DNA of 64,000 nt, from contig NZ_CP129137.1 in NCBI RefSeq assembly GCF_030406905.1, positions 2,607,001-2,671,000 of the forward strand, given 5' to 3'. A program made the translations under genes and the position numbers. Under the pieces are notes generated by a model. That model was not told the DNA's origin. It saw only the letters and a program-made list of their open reading frames with translations, and did not search any database. The stretch comes from Streptomyces sp. HUAS CB01 (lineage in GTDB: Bacteria; Actinomycetota; Actinomycetes; Streptomycetales; Streptomycetaceae). Positions 51,135 through 60,073 of the stretch are shown here, piece after piece; position 1 is the stretch's first letter, and every line of letters begins with the position of its first letter.

Positions 51135-52364
51135 ATGACGACTGAACTGCGGGTACTCCGTCGCGAGGAGTGGGACCAGTGGTACGGGAGGCTGGAGCTC
51201 GCCTTCGGCGGCGTCCCCGAGTCCCCCTCGGAGCGCGAGCTCTGGAACGAACTCACGGAGTGCGAGCGTTCGATCGGTGTGTGGGACGGCGACGACTGTG
51301 TCGGCACGGCCGGGGCGTTCTCGTTCCGGGTGTCGGTGCCGGGTGGGTCGTTCGTGCCCGCCGCAGGGGTCACGATGGTGAGCGTGGCCGCCACCCACCG
51401 GCGGCGCGGCGTGCTCACGTCGATGATGCGGCGCCAGCTGGACGACGTCCGTGAACTGGGTGAACCGCTCGCCCTGCTGACCGCGTCGGAGCCGGACATC
51501 TACGGCCGTTTCGGGTACGGCGTCGCCACGCACCAACTGAGCCTGGACATCGACACCGTCCGCGCGCGGATCACCGCGCCGCCCGGGACGGACGACGTGC
51601 GGCTGCGGTTCGCGCCGGTGGAGGAGTCGGCCGGGGCCTGTGAGGCGGTGTACCGGAGCACGAACGGCTCACGGCCCGGGATGCCGGCGCGGACACCGGG
51701 CTGGGAGCGGCTGCCGCTGCTGGATCCGCCGGCCGATCGCGAGGGCGCCTCGGCATTGCAGTGTGTACTCGCCGAGCGGGACGGCGACGTCGTGGGCTAC
51801 GTCCGTTTCCACAACAAGCCGGATTGGGACGCCTCGGGGCCGAACGGCTCGATCCTGCTGCGGGACATCGACGCGCTGGACCCAGTCGCGTACGCGGCGT
51901 TGTGGCGCTTCCTCTTCGGCGTCGACCTGACGTCGCGGATCCGGGTCCGCAACCGGCCGGTGGACGACCCGCTGCTGCATCTCGTCACGGACGTCCGGCG
52001 CTGCGGTGTCCGGGTGCGGGACTCGCTGCACGCCCGGCTGGTCGACGTGGGCGCGGCACTGGCGGCGAGGACGTACCGGACGCCGGTGGACGTGGTGTTC
52101 GAGGTGGAGGACGCGTTCTGCCCCTGGAACGAGGGCCGTTGGCGGCTGTCGGGGGACGCGAAGGGAGGGGCCTGCGAGCGAACGGCCGGTCCTGCCGATC
52201 TGGCCCTGAACGTACGGGACCTGGGCGCCGCCTACCTGGGCGGGATGACGCTGTCGTCCCTGGCGGGGGCGGGGCGGGTGCGCGAGCTGCGCGGCGGCGC
52301 GCTGGCGGAGGCGTCGACGGCCTTCGGCTCGGACCAGGCGCCCTGGCTGCCGCACGGCTTCTAG
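51135..52364 (+). CDS. Eis-like GNAT N-acetyltransferase
   Basis: The 409-residue product matches the size and plan of Eis (enhanced intracellular survival) acetyltransferases: two GNAT-fold regions and a C-terminal SCP2-like domain. The acetyl-CoA loop is TMVSVAATHRRRGVLTSMM. SEPDIYGRFGYGVAT is the Eis-typical segment holding the catalytic Tyr. The protein ends in Phe (LPHGF), as Eis does, where the terminal carboxylate takes part in catalysis. Eis proteins acetylate amines, including aminoglycosides at several positions. The physiological substrate here is unknown. Start ATG 51135 has only a weak GGTAGG site upstream. Confidence 0.92.
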   Translation: MTTELRVLRREEWDQWYGRLELAFGGVPESPSERELWNELTECERSIGVWDGDDCVGTAGAFSFRVSVPGGSFVPAAGVTMVSVAATHRRRGVLTSMMRRQLDDVRELGEPLALLTASEPDIYGRFGYGVATHQLSLDIDTVRARITAPPGTDDVRLRFAPVEESAGACEAVYRSTNGSRPGMPARTPGWERLPLLDPPADREGASALQCVLAERDGDVVGYVRFHNKPDWDASGPNGSILLRDIDALDPVAYAALWRFLFGVDLTSRIRVRNRPVDDPLLHLVTDVRRCGVRVRDSLHARLVDVGAALAARTYRTPVDVVFEVEDAFCPWNEGRWRLSGDAKGGACERTAGPADLALNVRDLGAAYLGGMTLSSLAGAGRVRELRGGALAEASTAFGSDQAPWLPHGF

Positions 52365-52420
52365 GGCGGGTGGGGCCGGTCCGGTTCCGCGCGGACGAGA
52401 GCGGTCCGGTCCGGCCACGC

Positions 52421-52439
52421 GTCACGGCGGTCCCGTGAC
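52421..52439. terminator. Short hairpin between the Eis-like and Nei-like genes
   Basis: GTCACGG (52421-52427) pairs with CCGTGAC (52433-52439) over a 5-nt loop. It is small, but it is the clearest hairpin in the 201-bp convergent gap. Confidence 0.35.
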
Positions 52440-52565
52440 CGGGTGAGGCCGCTCCGGTCCCACGTCACGGGACTGCCCGGCCCTCCGCTTCACGGGGCCG
52501 CTCCGGGCCGCCCGCCCCGGGCGTGGGGCCGGCCGCCCGTAGCGGAGCTGCGCGGGGCAATACAG

Positions 52566-53381
52566 CTAGGACTGGCAGCCGGGGCACCAGAAGAGGTTGC
52601 GGGCGGCGAGACCGGCGGTGCGGATCTCGCCGCCACAGATGTGGCAGGGCAGTTGTGCCCGGCGGTAGACGTAGACCTCGCCGCCGTGGTCGTCGACGCG
52701 CGGCGGCCGGCCCATCGCCTCCGGCGTGTGTTCGGGCCGGACGGTGTCGATGCGGTTGTTCCGTACGCCTTCGCGCATGAGGGCGACCAGGTCCGCCCAG
52801 AGGGCCCGCCACTCCCGCTCGGTGAGATCCCTGCCCGCGCGGTACGGATCGATGCCGTGCCGGAAGAGGACTTCCGCGCGGTAGACGTTCCCCACGCCCG
52901 CGACGACCTTCTGGTCCATCAGCAGGGCGGCGATCGTCGTCCGGGAGCGGGAGATCCTGGCCCAGGCGCGGTCGGGGCCGTCGTCCGGCCGGAGCGGATC
53001 GGGGCCGAGCCGTGCGTGTATCGCGGCCTTCTCCCCGTCGGTGATCAGGGCGCAGGCCGTGGGGCCGCGCAGATCGACGTACGCGTCGGGGTTCGCGAGC
53101 CGCAGCCGCACGGTGTCGGTCGGCGGCGGCGCGGGCGTGCCACCGAAGTCCACCTTGCCGAACAGACCGAGGTGGATGTGGATCCACTCGCCGCCGTCGG
53201 AGCCGCCGAAGCCGAGGAAGAGGTGCTTGCCGTGGGCCTCGGTGCGCTCCAGGACCGTGCCGTCGAGCAGCGCGGCGGAGTCGGCGAACTTGCCCTGCGG
53301 GCTGGTGACCCGCACGGACCGGCCGCCGAACCGTTCCCGGTAGTCGGCGGCCAGTCGGTGGATGGTGTGCCCTTCGGGCAT
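52566..53381 (-). CDS. Fpg/Nei-family DNA glycosylase/AP lyase
   Basis: The 271-residue base-excision enzyme starts at ATG 53381, sharing one base with the rpiB stop (TGATG). The mature N-terminus is PEGHTIHRLA, where Pro2 is the Schiff-base nucleophile and Glu3 the acid; PEGHT is the Nei-type variant. The helix-two-turn-helix region (MDQKVVAGVGNVYRAEVLF) and the C-terminal zinc finger (CHICGGEIR and FWCPGC) are complete. The likely substrates are oxidised bases in DNA. It is translationally coupled to rpiB. Confidence 0.94.
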   Translation of the reverse strand: MPEGHTIHRLAADYRERFGGRSVRVTSPQGKFADSAALLDGTVLERTEAHGKHLFLGFGGSDGGEWIHIHLGLFGKVDFGGTPAPPPTDTVRLRLANPDAYVDLRGPTACALITDGEKAAIHARLGPDPLRPDDGPDRAWARISRSRTTIAALLMDQKVVAGVGNVYRAEVLFRHGIDPYRAGRDLTEREWRALWADLVALMREGVRNNRIDTVRPEHTPEAMGRPPRVDDHGGEVYVYRRAQLPCHICGGEIRTAGLAARNLFWCPGCQS

Positions 53382-53875
53382 CAGGCGGTCGGCTCCTGCG
53401 GGTGGTGGGCCGGGATCGGGGGCAGCTCGCCGGTGGTCTCGTACCGCTCGAGCATCTCGATGCGGCGGGTGTGGCGCTCCTCGCCCGAGTACGGGGTCTT
53501 GAGGAAGACCTCGACGAAGGTGGTGGCCTCGTCGGTCGTGTGCATGCGGGCACCGACGGCGACGACGTTGGCGTTGTTGTGCTCCCGGCCGAGGGCGGCG
53601 GTCTGCACGCTCCAGGCCAGCGCGGCGCGGACGCCCTTGACCTTGTTGGCGGCGATCTGCTCGCCGTTGCCGGAGCCGCCGATCACGATGCCGAGGCTGT
53701 CGGGGTCCGCGGCCGCACGCTCGGCGGCGCGCAGGCAGAACGGCGGGTAGTCGTCCTGGGCGTCGTAGATGTGGGGGCCGCAGTCGACGGGCTCGTGGCC
53801 GTGGGCCGTGAGCCACTCGACGAGGTGGTTCTTGAGTTCGAAGCCGGCATGGTCGGAGCCGAGGTACACGCGCAT
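53381..53875 (-). CDS. rpiB: Ribose-5-phosphate isomerase B (mycobacterial type)
   Basis: The 164-residue enzyme interconverts ribose-5-phosphate and ribulose-5-phosphate in the pentose phosphate pathway. It starts at ATG 53875. RVYLGSDHAGFELKNHL and VIGGSGNGEQIAANKVKGV contain the phosphate and substrate residues. The catalytic Cys of E. coli RpiB is absent, as in the Mycobacterium enzymes, which use a Glu (the E of GNGEQ). WSVQTAALGREHNNANVV and GARMHT are also conserved. It lies upstream of the Nei-like gene with a 1-base overlap. Confidence 0.95.
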   Translation of the reverse strand: MRVYLGSDHAGFELKNHLVEWLTAHGHEPVDCGPHIYDAQDDYPPFCLRAAERAAADPDSLGIVIGGSGNGEQIAANKVKGVRAALAWSVQTAALGREHNNANVVAVGARMHTTDEATTFVEVFLKTPYSGEERHTRRIEMLERYETTGELPPIPAHHPQEPTA

Positions 53876-54079
53876 GGTCCGAGTGTGGCACGCGCGAGGC
53901 GGGGCAGACGTCAGCGGGGTCCGGCGGCGGACCCTCTCGGATGACCGCGCGACCGCGGAGAGTGACCGGGCGACGTGCCCCTCATCACGATCCGGAGTCA
54001 GGTCTTCCTTACCGACGGGTCAACGGTTTGAATGCTCGGGCTCGTCACCCGAGCGAACCGCACATGTAAGGAATCGTCC

Positions 54080-55579
54080 ATGAACCCCCAGCCGACCCTT
54101 ACGAAGGCAGGCGCGAATGCCGGTGAACCCGGTATTTCCCAGCCCTCCGACGGTCTCAAGGCCGGACTGAAGAATCGCCATCTGTCCATGATCGCCATTG
54201 GTGGCGTGATCGGCGCGGGACTGTTCGTCGGGTCCTCCGGCGGCATCGCCGCCGCCGGCCCCGCGATCCTCGTGTCGTACCTGCTCGTGGGCATGCTGGT
54301 CGTGTTCGTGATGCGCATGCTCGGCGAGATGGCCGCCGCGAGCCCGAACTCGGGTTCCTTCTCGGCGTACGCCGACCGTGCGCTCGGCCGCTGGGCAGGC
54401 TTCTCCATCGGATGGCTCTACTGGTTCTTCTGGGTCGTCGTGCTCGCGGTCGAGGCCACCGCGGGTGCGGTGATCCTGGAGGGCTGGATACCGGCCGTCC
54501 CGCAGTGGGCCTGGGCCCTGATCGTGATGGTCGTGCTCACCGCCACCAACCTCGCCTCGGTCTCGTCGTACGGCGAGTTCGAGTTCTGGTTCGCCGGGAT
54601 CAAGGTCGTCGCCATCGGCGCCTTCGTCGTCATCGGTCTGCTGGCCGTCTTCGGCGTGCTTCCGGGCTCGGACAACCCGGGCGCGGGCTTCGCGCACCTG
54701 ACCGACGCCGGCGGCTTCCTGCCCAACGGCGCGGGCGCCATCCTCACCGGTGTGCTGATGGTCGTCTTCTCCTTCATGGGCAGCGAGATCGTCACGCTGG
54801 CCGCCGGCGAGTCCGAGGACCCGCGCCGGGCGGTCACCAAGGCCACCAACAGCGTGATCTGGCGGATCGCGGTCTTCTACCTGGGCTCGATCTTCGTCGT
54901 GCTGACGCTGCTGCCGTGGAACGACAAGTCGATCGTCGAGAAGGGGTCGTACGTCGCGGCCCTGGACTCCATCGGCATCCCGCACGCCGGCCAGATCATG
55001 AACGTGATCGTGCTGACGGCCGTGCTGTCCTGCCTCAACTCGGGTCTGTACACCGCCTCCCGCATGGCGTTCTCCCTCGGTGAGCGCGGCGACGCGCCGA
55101 AGTCCTTCGCCAAGGTCAACGGCAAGGGCGTGCCGACCACCGCCATCCTGGCCTCGGTCGTCTTCGGCTTCGGCGCCGTCTGGGCCAACTACGCCTACAA
55201 GGACACGGTCTTCCTGTTCCTGCTGAACTCCTCGGGTGCGGTCGCGCTCTTCGTCTGGCTCGTCATCTGCTTCACGCAGCTGCGCATGCGCGGGATCCTG
55301 ATGCGTGAGGCCCCGGAGAAGGTCACGGTGAAGATGTGGCTCTTCCCGTACCTGACCTGGGCGACGGCCGCGATGATCGTCTTCGTCCTGGGCTACATGC
55401 TCTTCGACGACGCGAACCGCGAGGTCGTGCTGCTGTCCCTGCTGGTGGCGGCCGTCGTGGTGACCGTCGGTGTCGTGCTCCAGCGGGTGCGGCCGAAGCC
55501 GGCCGCGGACGCGATCCCGGCGCAGCGGACCGAGGCCGCCGTCCCGGCTTCCGAGGTGCCCGAGGACGCCAAGCGCTGA
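54080..55579 (+). CDS. APC-family amino acid permease (paralogue 1)
   Basis: The 499-residue integral membrane transporter starts at ATG 54080 behind AAGGAA. It has twelve hydrophobic helices. The family motif is in helix 1 (IAIGGVIGAGLFVGSSG), and FVMRMLGEMAAASPNSGSFSAYADRALG is the conserved loop of the GABA permease/AnsP subgroup. GEFEFWFAGIKVVAIGAF and SRMAFSLGERGDAPKSFAK are also typical. Substrate may be GABA, asparagine or another amino acid and cannot be told from sequence. It is the first of three paralogues (next at 56796 and 58303) and has a Lys/Asp/Glu-rich C-terminal tail the others lack. Two strong hairpins follow. Confidence 0.93.
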   Translation: MNPQPTLTKAGANAGEPGISQPSDGLKAGLKNRHLSMIAIGGVIGAGLFVGSSGGIAAAGPAILVSYLLVGMLVVFVMRMLGEMAAASPNSGSFSAYADRALGRWAGFSIGWLYWFFWVVVLAVEATAGAVILEGWIPAVPQWAWALIVMVVLTATNLASVSSYGEFEFWFAGIKVVAIGAFVVIGLLAVFGVLPGSDNPGAGFAHLTDAGGFLPNGAGAILTGVLMVVFSFMGSEIVTLAAGESEDPRRAVTKATNSVIWRIAVFYLGSIFVVLTLLPWNDKSIVEKGSYVAALDSIGIPHAGQIMNVIVLTAVLSCLNSGLYTASRMAFSLGERGDAPKSFAKVNGKGVPTTAILASVVFGFGAVWANYAYKDTVFLFLLNSSGAVALFVWLVICFTQLRMRGILMREAPEKVTVKMWLFPYLTWATAAMIVFVLGYMLFDDANREVVLLSLLVAAVVVTVGVVLQRVRPKPAADAIPAQRTEAAVPASEVPEDAKR

Positions 55580-55585
55580 CACCGT

Positions 55586-55617
55586 CCGCCGTCGGGCCCT
55601 TGGTGGCCCGACGGCGG
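55586..55617 (+). terminator. Terminator of the first permease gene
   Basis: CCGCCGTCGGGCC (55586-55598) pairs perfectly with 55605-55617 over a CTTGGT loop, 6 bp past the stop. Confidence 0.85.
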
Positions 55618-55630
55618 GGAACGGCACCGA

Positions 55631-55670
55631 ACGAGGGGCGCCCCGCACGGAAGTGCGGGGCGCCCCTCGT
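55631..55670. terminator. Second hairpin, 18-bp perfect stem with GGAA loop
   Basis: Arms 55631-55648 and 55653-55670 are perfect reverse complements around a GGAA tetraloop. It begins 13 bp after the first hairpin, so the permease gene has tandem terminators. Confidence 0.85.
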
Positions 55671-55865
55671 CGTGCGCCGTCGCCGTCCGCCTCGTGGGAC
55701 GGCCCGTCGGCGTGCGCCGTCGTCGGCCTCCGTACGCGGTGATCCGTCGCCGTGCCCCTCGGCCGGGTACGGAGGGAGCCGCACGGGGGGCGAGCGTCGT
55801 GGGCGCCGGCGCCGGACGCTCCCCGCTCCGGGCCCCGGCGCCCCGCTTCGTACCGGTACGCAGCG

Positions 55866-55905
55866 GAAGAGGCCCGCCGGGTCGTGACGACCGGCGGGCC
55901 TCTTC
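55866..55905 (-). terminator. bioY terminator
   Basis: GAAGAGGCCCGCCGG (55866-55880) pairs perfectly with 55891-55905 over a 10-nt loop, 22 bp past the bioY stop on the minus strand. Confidence 0.85.
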
Positions 55906-55927
55906 GGGTACGGAACGGTTCCTGTGC

Positions 55928-56524
55928 TCAGCCGCGGCGGCCGAGGAGCTTCCAGGCGGCGGGCAGCGCGCCCATCGCGAGCGCGGCCTTGAGCGCGTCG
56001 CCGATCAGGAACGGGGTGAGGCCGGCGGCCACGGCCTGGGTGAGCGTCATGCCGGTGGCCAGAGCCAGGTACGGCACGCCGATCGCGTAGATGATCGCGG
56101 AGCCGAGGACCATCGCACCCGCGGTGCGCGGCACGGAGCGGTCCGCACCGCGCCGGGCGAGGGCGCCCACGACCGTCGCGGCGACCAGCATGCCGAGGAT
56201 GTAGCCGAGGGACGGCATGGCCCAGCCGGAGGACGCCTCGGCGAACCACGGCACGCCCGCCATTCCGGCGAGGGCGTACAGCGCGAGGGAGAGGAAGCCG
56301 CGGCGGGCGCCGAGCGCGGTGCCGACGAGCAGGGCGGCGAAGGTCTGGCCCGTGACCGGCACCGGGGAGCCAGGCACGGTGACGGAGATCTGCGCGGCGA
56401 CGCCGGTGAGCGCCGCACCGCCGAGGACCAGGGCCGCGTCGACCGCGGACTTGGCGCGCGAGGCGGGCAGCAGATCGGCGAGGACCAGCCCCTGGCGGGG
56501 GGCGGAAGCGGCAGCAGTGCTCAT
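55928..56524 (-). CDS. bioY: Biotin ECF transporter S component BioY
   Basis: The 198-residue membrane protein starts at ATG 56524. Six hydrophobic helices are present, with the BioY-typical VPVTGQTFAALLVGTALGARRGFLS (about residues 54-78), VPWFAEASSGWAMPSLGYILG and GLTPFLIGDALKAALAMG. BioY binds biotin with high affinity; some work alone, others with the BioM/BioN energising module. No bioM or bioN gene is adjacent in this window. It lies between two amino acid permease paralogues on the opposite strand, and a palindrome at 56577-56594 could be an operator shared with the divergent permease. Confidence 0.93.
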   Translation of the reverse strand: MSTAAASAPRQGLVLADLLPASRAKSAVDAALVLGGAALTGVAAQISVTVPGSPVPVTGQTFAALLVGTALGARRGFLSLALYALAGMAGVPWFAEASSGWAMPSLGYILGMLVAATVVGALARRGADRSVPRTAGAMVLGSAIIYAIGVPYLALATGMTLTQAVAAGLTPFLIGDALKAALAMGALPAAWKLLGRRG

Positions 56525-56576
56525 CGGGACTCCGGGTGCGAGGGCGTGATGACGATGTCGTTGTGGACATGGCGAC

Positions 56577-56594
56577 GTTAACCCAGCGGTGAAC
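56577..56594. promoter_or_regulatory. Palindromic site between bioY and the second permease
   Basis: GTTAAC (56577-56582) and GTGAAC (56589-56594) form an imperfect palindrome with a 6-nt spacer, 53 bp upstream of bioY. It might be a biotin-responsive operator, but it does not match the BioQ motif I know. Confidence 0.3.
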
Positions 56595-56795
56595 GACCGA
56601 TCACCGTCAGCCGATGACAAAGGCCCGCTCCGCCGCATGGTGGAGTTCGAACAAAGTGGCCGGAACAAGCGCCAGGCACGCGTGATGCTCGTCACTGCGG
56701 TGATGGACGAGAGGTGCCGTTTTGGAGAAGCGGGCGATGCTCGGGGAGACTGTAGGTTCCTGCCAAATCCCCGTACTGTCGAGAGTCACCAGCAC

Positions 56796-58190
56796 ATGCA
56801 CGACGCACCGCCCAGCCCTCTGGCCGCCGAGGCCGAACCCCTCTCCCACGGGCTGAAGCAGCGCCATCTGACGATGCTCGGTCTGGGCGGGGTGATCGGG
56901 GCGGGGCTCTTCGTCGGTTCCGGTGCGGGCATCGCGCTCGCGGGTCCCGGCATCGTGGTCTCGTACCTCCTCGCGGGCGCGCTGGCGATGCTCGTCATGC
57001 GGATGCTCGGGGAGATGTCGGCGGCGATGCCCGCGTCGGGCGCGTTCTCCGTGCACGCCGAGCGGGCCCTCGGCCGCTGGGCCGGGTTCACCGTCGGCTG
57101 GCTCTACTGGTTCCTGCTCGTGGTCGTGCTCGCCGTGGAGGCGACCGGCGCGGCCACGATCGCCAACGGCTGGGTGCCGGGCGTACCCCAGTGGACCTGG
57201 GTGCTGATCTTCATGGCGGTCTTCACCGCCGCCAATCTGGCCGCCGTGCGGAACTTCGGCGAGTTCGAGTTCTGGTTCGCGGCGCTGAAGGTCGGCGCGA
57301 TCGTGCTGTTCCTGGCCCTCGGCACGCTGGCGGTCCTCGGACTGCTGCCGGACACGGAACCGGTGGGCCTGGCCAATCTCACGGGACAGGGCGGCTTCCT
57401 GCCCAACGGGTGGGAGGGTGTCGTCGCCGGCGTCCTCGCCGTGGTCTTCGCGTTCGGCGGGCTGGAGGTCGTGACGATCGCGGCGGCCGAGTCGGACGAT
57501 CCGGCCCACGCGGTCGGGCGCGCGGTGCGCAGCGCGGTGTGGCGCATCCTCCTCTTCTACGTCGGCTCGATGCTGGTGATCGTGACCGTGCTGCCGTGGA
57601 CGGCGATGGAGCCGGGCCGCAGTCCGTACGTCGCGGTACTGGACGCGATCGGCGTGCCGGGGGCGGGGCAGATCATGAACATCGTGGTGTTCGTGGCGCT
57701 GCTCTCCGCCCTCAACGCCAATCTCTACGGCTCCTCGCGGATGGTGTTCTCGCTGGCCGAGCGCGGCGAGGCGCCCACGGGGCTGCTCAGGGTCTCCGGC
57801 GGCGGGGTGCCGCGCCGGGCCGTGTTCGCGTCCGTGGCGTTCGGGTTCGTGTCGGTCCTGCTCAATCTGAAGTGGCCGGACACCGTCTTCCTCTACATGC
57901 TCAACGCGGTCGGCGCGGTGCTGCTGTTCGTGTGGGGACTGATCGCCGTGTCGGAGCTGCGGCTGCGCCCCCGGATCGAACGCGAGGCGCCGGAGAGGCT
58001 GACGTTGAGGATGTGGGGCTTCCCGTGGCTGACCTGGGTGGCGCTCGCCGGGATCGTGGCCGTGCTGGTGCTGATGCTCGGTGACGAGGCCGCCCGGCCG
58101 CAGGTGTTGTGGTCGGGCGGGGCGACGGCGCTGGTGCTGCTGGTGGCGGGGCTCCGGGAGTTGCGCGACATGCGGGCGAGCCGTGCCTAG
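56796..58190 (+). CDS. APC-family amino acid permease (paralogue 2)
   Basis: The 464-residue product is taken to start at ATG 56796; the frame is open upstream to 56589, but that part does not match the paralogues. Its core matches the 54080 and 58303 products over the whole length: LGLGGVIGAGLFVGSGAG, MRMLGEMSAAMPASGAFSVHAERALG, EFWFAALKVGAIVLFL and YGSSRMVFSLAERGEAPTG. It has the shortest C-terminus of the three. A -10-like TACTGT (56774-56779) gives a leader of only about 10 nt, and no ribosome binding site is obvious. Substrate unknown. Confidence 0.92.
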   Translation: MHDAPPSPLAAEAEPLSHGLKQRHLTMLGLGGVIGAGLFVGSGAGIALAGPGIVVSYLLAGALAMLVMRMLGEMSAAMPASGAFSVHAERALGRWAGFTVGWLYWFLLVVVLAVEATGAATIANGWVPGVPQWTWVLIFMAVFTAANLAAVRNFGEFEFWFAALKVGAIVLFLALGTLAVLGLLPDTEPVGLANLTGQGGFLPNGWEGVVAGVLAVVFAFGGLEVVTIAAAESDDPAHAVGRAVRSAVWRILLFYVGSMLVIVTVLPWTAMEPGRSPYVAVLDAIGVPGAGQIMNIVVFVALLSALNANLYGSSRMVFSLAERGEAPTGLLRVSGGGVPRRAVFASVAFGFVSVLLNLKWPDTVFLYMLNAVGAVLLFVWGLIAVSELRLRPRIEREAPERLTLRMWGFPWLTWVALAGIVAVLVLMLGDEAARPQVLWSGGATALVLLVAGLRELRDMRASRA

Positions 58191-58302
58191 TTCTTCACAT
58201 TGTGTGAGCATCTTGTCCGTATAGCGGTCATCGATGCTCAGTGAGCGGTACGCCCTCCAGACTGTGGGCCACTCCCTCATCCGCTCATGAACAGGCACTC
58301 CC

Positions 58303-59766
58303 ATGTCTCGGACCTCGGCGCCCGCGCCCGTCGGCACCCAAGCCGACTCGCCGCTCGCCCATGGCCTCAAGCAGCGCCATCTGTCGATGATCGCCCTCGG
58401 CGGCGTGATCGGCGCCGGCCTCTTCGTCGGCTCCGGTGCCGGTATCGCCGCCGCCGGCCCGTCCATCGTCGTCGCCTACGCCGTGTCCGGCCTGCTCGTC
58501 ATGCTCGTCATGCGCATGCTCGGCGAGATGTCCGCGGCGAACCCGGCGTCCGGCTCCTTCTCGGTGCACGCAGAGCGGGCGCTCGGTCCCTGGGCGGGCT
58601 TCACCGCCGGCTGGTCGTTCTGGGTGCTGCTGTCCGTCGCCGTCGGCCTCGAGGGCATCGGTGCCGCGAAGATCGTCAGCGGCTGGCTGCCCGGCACCCC
58701 GGAATGGGCCTGGGTCGCACTGTTCATGCTGGTGTTCTGCGGTACCAACCTGGCGGCGGTGCGCAACTTCGGCGAGTTCGAGTTCTGGTTCGCCGCGCTC
58801 AAGGTCGGTGCGATCACGCTGTTCCTGATCCTCGGCGGCCTGGCCATCCTCGGCGTGCTGCCGGGGACGGAGGCACCCGGCACGGCGAACCTCACCGGTG
58901 ACGGAGGGTTCCTGCCGCACGGGACGGAGGGACTGGTCATCGGCTTGCTCGCGTCGGTCTTCGCGTACGGCGGCCTGGAGACCGTCACCATCGCGGCGGC
59001 CGAGTCCGAGCACCCGGTCCAGGGTGTCGCCAGGGCCGTGCGCACCGCGATGTGGCGTATCGCGCTCTTCTACATCGGCTCCATGGCGGTCATCGTCACG
59101 CTGGTGCCGTGGGACGACCCGGACGTCGCCGACCCCGACAAGGGCCCCTACGTCACCGCGCTGAACCACCTGGACATCCCGGGCGCCGGTCTCGTGATGC
59201 AGATCGTCGTGCTGGTGGCGCTGCTGTCGGCGATGAACGCCAACATCTACGGCGCCTCCCGCATGGCGTACTCCCTGGTCGCGCGCGGCCAGGGCCCGAA
59301 GGCGATCGGCAGGGTCTCCGGCGGGGTGCCGCGGATCGCCGTGCTGGTCTCCTCCGTCTTCGGCTTCCTGTGCGTGCTGCTCAGCTACTGGCGTCCGGAC
59401 GACGTCTTCCCGTGGCTGCTGAACATGATCGGCGCGGTCATCCTGGTCGTCTGGCTCTTCATCGCCGTCTCCCAGCTGGTGCTGCGGCGCCGCACGGAGC
59501 GCGAGGCACCGGAGCGGCTCGTGGTGCGGATGTGGCTGTTCCCGGTGCTGACCTGGATCTCCATCGCGGGCATGCTCGCGATCTTCGTCCTGATGCTGCG
59601 CCAGCCCGACACCCGCGACCAGCTGATGGCCACCGGTCTGATGACGCTGGTGCTGGCCGCCTCGGGCGCCGTGCTGCAGCGCAGGCGCAAGGCCGGACTC
59701 GCGAACCGGGGAGCCGTCGGCACCGCGCAGGACCCGGTGCCGGAGACGGCCGCCGTCAAGGACTGA
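58303..59766 (+). CDS. APC-family amino acid permease (paralogue 3)
   Basis: The 487-residue product starts at ATG 58303, with a weak upstream site. It repeats the family motifs IALGGVIGAGLFVGSGAG, MRMLGEMSAANPASGSFSVHAERALG, EFWFAALKVGAITLFL and YGASRMAYSLVARGQGPKA. Helix 3 differs from the paralogues (WSFWVLLSVAVGLEGIGAAK), the region that shapes the substrate site, so specificity may differ. It follows paralogue 2 by 112 bp of AT-richer sequence that probably includes its own promoter. A 19-bp-stem terminator follows. Confidence 0.92.
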   Translation: MSRTSAPAPVGTQADSPLAHGLKQRHLSMIALGGVIGAGLFVGSGAGIAAAGPSIVVAYAVSGLLVMLVMRMLGEMSAANPASGSFSVHAERALGPWAGFTAGWSFWVLLSVAVGLEGIGAAKIVSGWLPGTPEWAWVALFMLVFCGTNLAAVRNFGEFEFWFAALKVGAITLFLILGGLAILGVLPGTEAPGTANLTGDGGFLPHGTEGLVIGLLASVFAYGGLETVTIAAAESEHPVQGVARAVRTAMWRIALFYIGSMAVIVTLVPWDDPDVADPDKGPYVTALNHLDIPGAGLVMQIVVLVALLSAMNANIYGASRMAYSLVARGQGPKAIGRVSGGVPRIAVLVSSVFGFLCVLLSYWRPDDVFPWLLNMIGAVILVVWLFIAVSQLVLRRRTEREAPERLVVRMWLFPVLTWISIAGMLAIFVLMLRQPDTRDQLMATGLMTLVLAASGAVLQRRRKAGLANRGAVGTAQDPVPETAAVKD

Positions 59767-59783
59767 GCGGGCGCCGTCCGCGA

Positions 59784-59824
59784 CACGAGGACCCCCGGGC
59801 CGTTTCGGCCCGGGGGTCCTCGTG
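59784..59824 (+). terminator. Terminator after the third permease gene, 19-bp stem
   Basis: Arms 59784-59802 and 59806-59824 form a perfect 19-bp stem around TTT. The remaining 250 bp up to sodF hold only the sodF promoter region. Confidence 0.88.
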
Positions 59825-60024
59825 CGTGCGGAGCCGAGCGCATCCGGAGCTGCCCGGCCGCGCCCCCCGTAGCCCGTCGAAGCCTTCCGCCACCGGCCGG
59901 TTCCCCGATGCCGGCTCTGTCCTCCCGGACCTCCCCGACCACCCGACCACCGCGACCATCCGCGACCATCCGCGACGCACGGTCCAGGACGAAGGGCTGA
60001 TCAAGTCCGGAGCCCTCCTGCTGC

Positions 60025-60050
60025 TAGCCTGCAACTGCGAAGAGTTTGCA
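60025..60050 (+). promoter_or_regulatory. sodF promoter with Nur-like operator
   Basis: TAGCCT (60025-60030) is a TANNNT -10. A palindrome TGCAA (60030-60034), 11-nt spacer, TTGCA (60046-60050) starts on its last base and covers the likely transcription start. Nickel-dependent Nur represses Fe-SOD genes in Streptomyces from TTGCAA-containing sites, and this position suits a repressor. Confidence 0.6.
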
Positions 60051-60073
60051 ATAAGCAGTCGGAGGGCTCGGAC

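Larger units (their letters stand above)
55580..55927. other. Intergenic region with three strong hairpins
   Basis: This 348-bp convergent interval between the first permease and bioY has no gene. It holds hairpins at 55586-55617, 55631-55670 and 55866-55905, with GC-rich, weakly repetitive sequence (CGCCGTCG-like motifs) between them. Confidence 0.6.
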
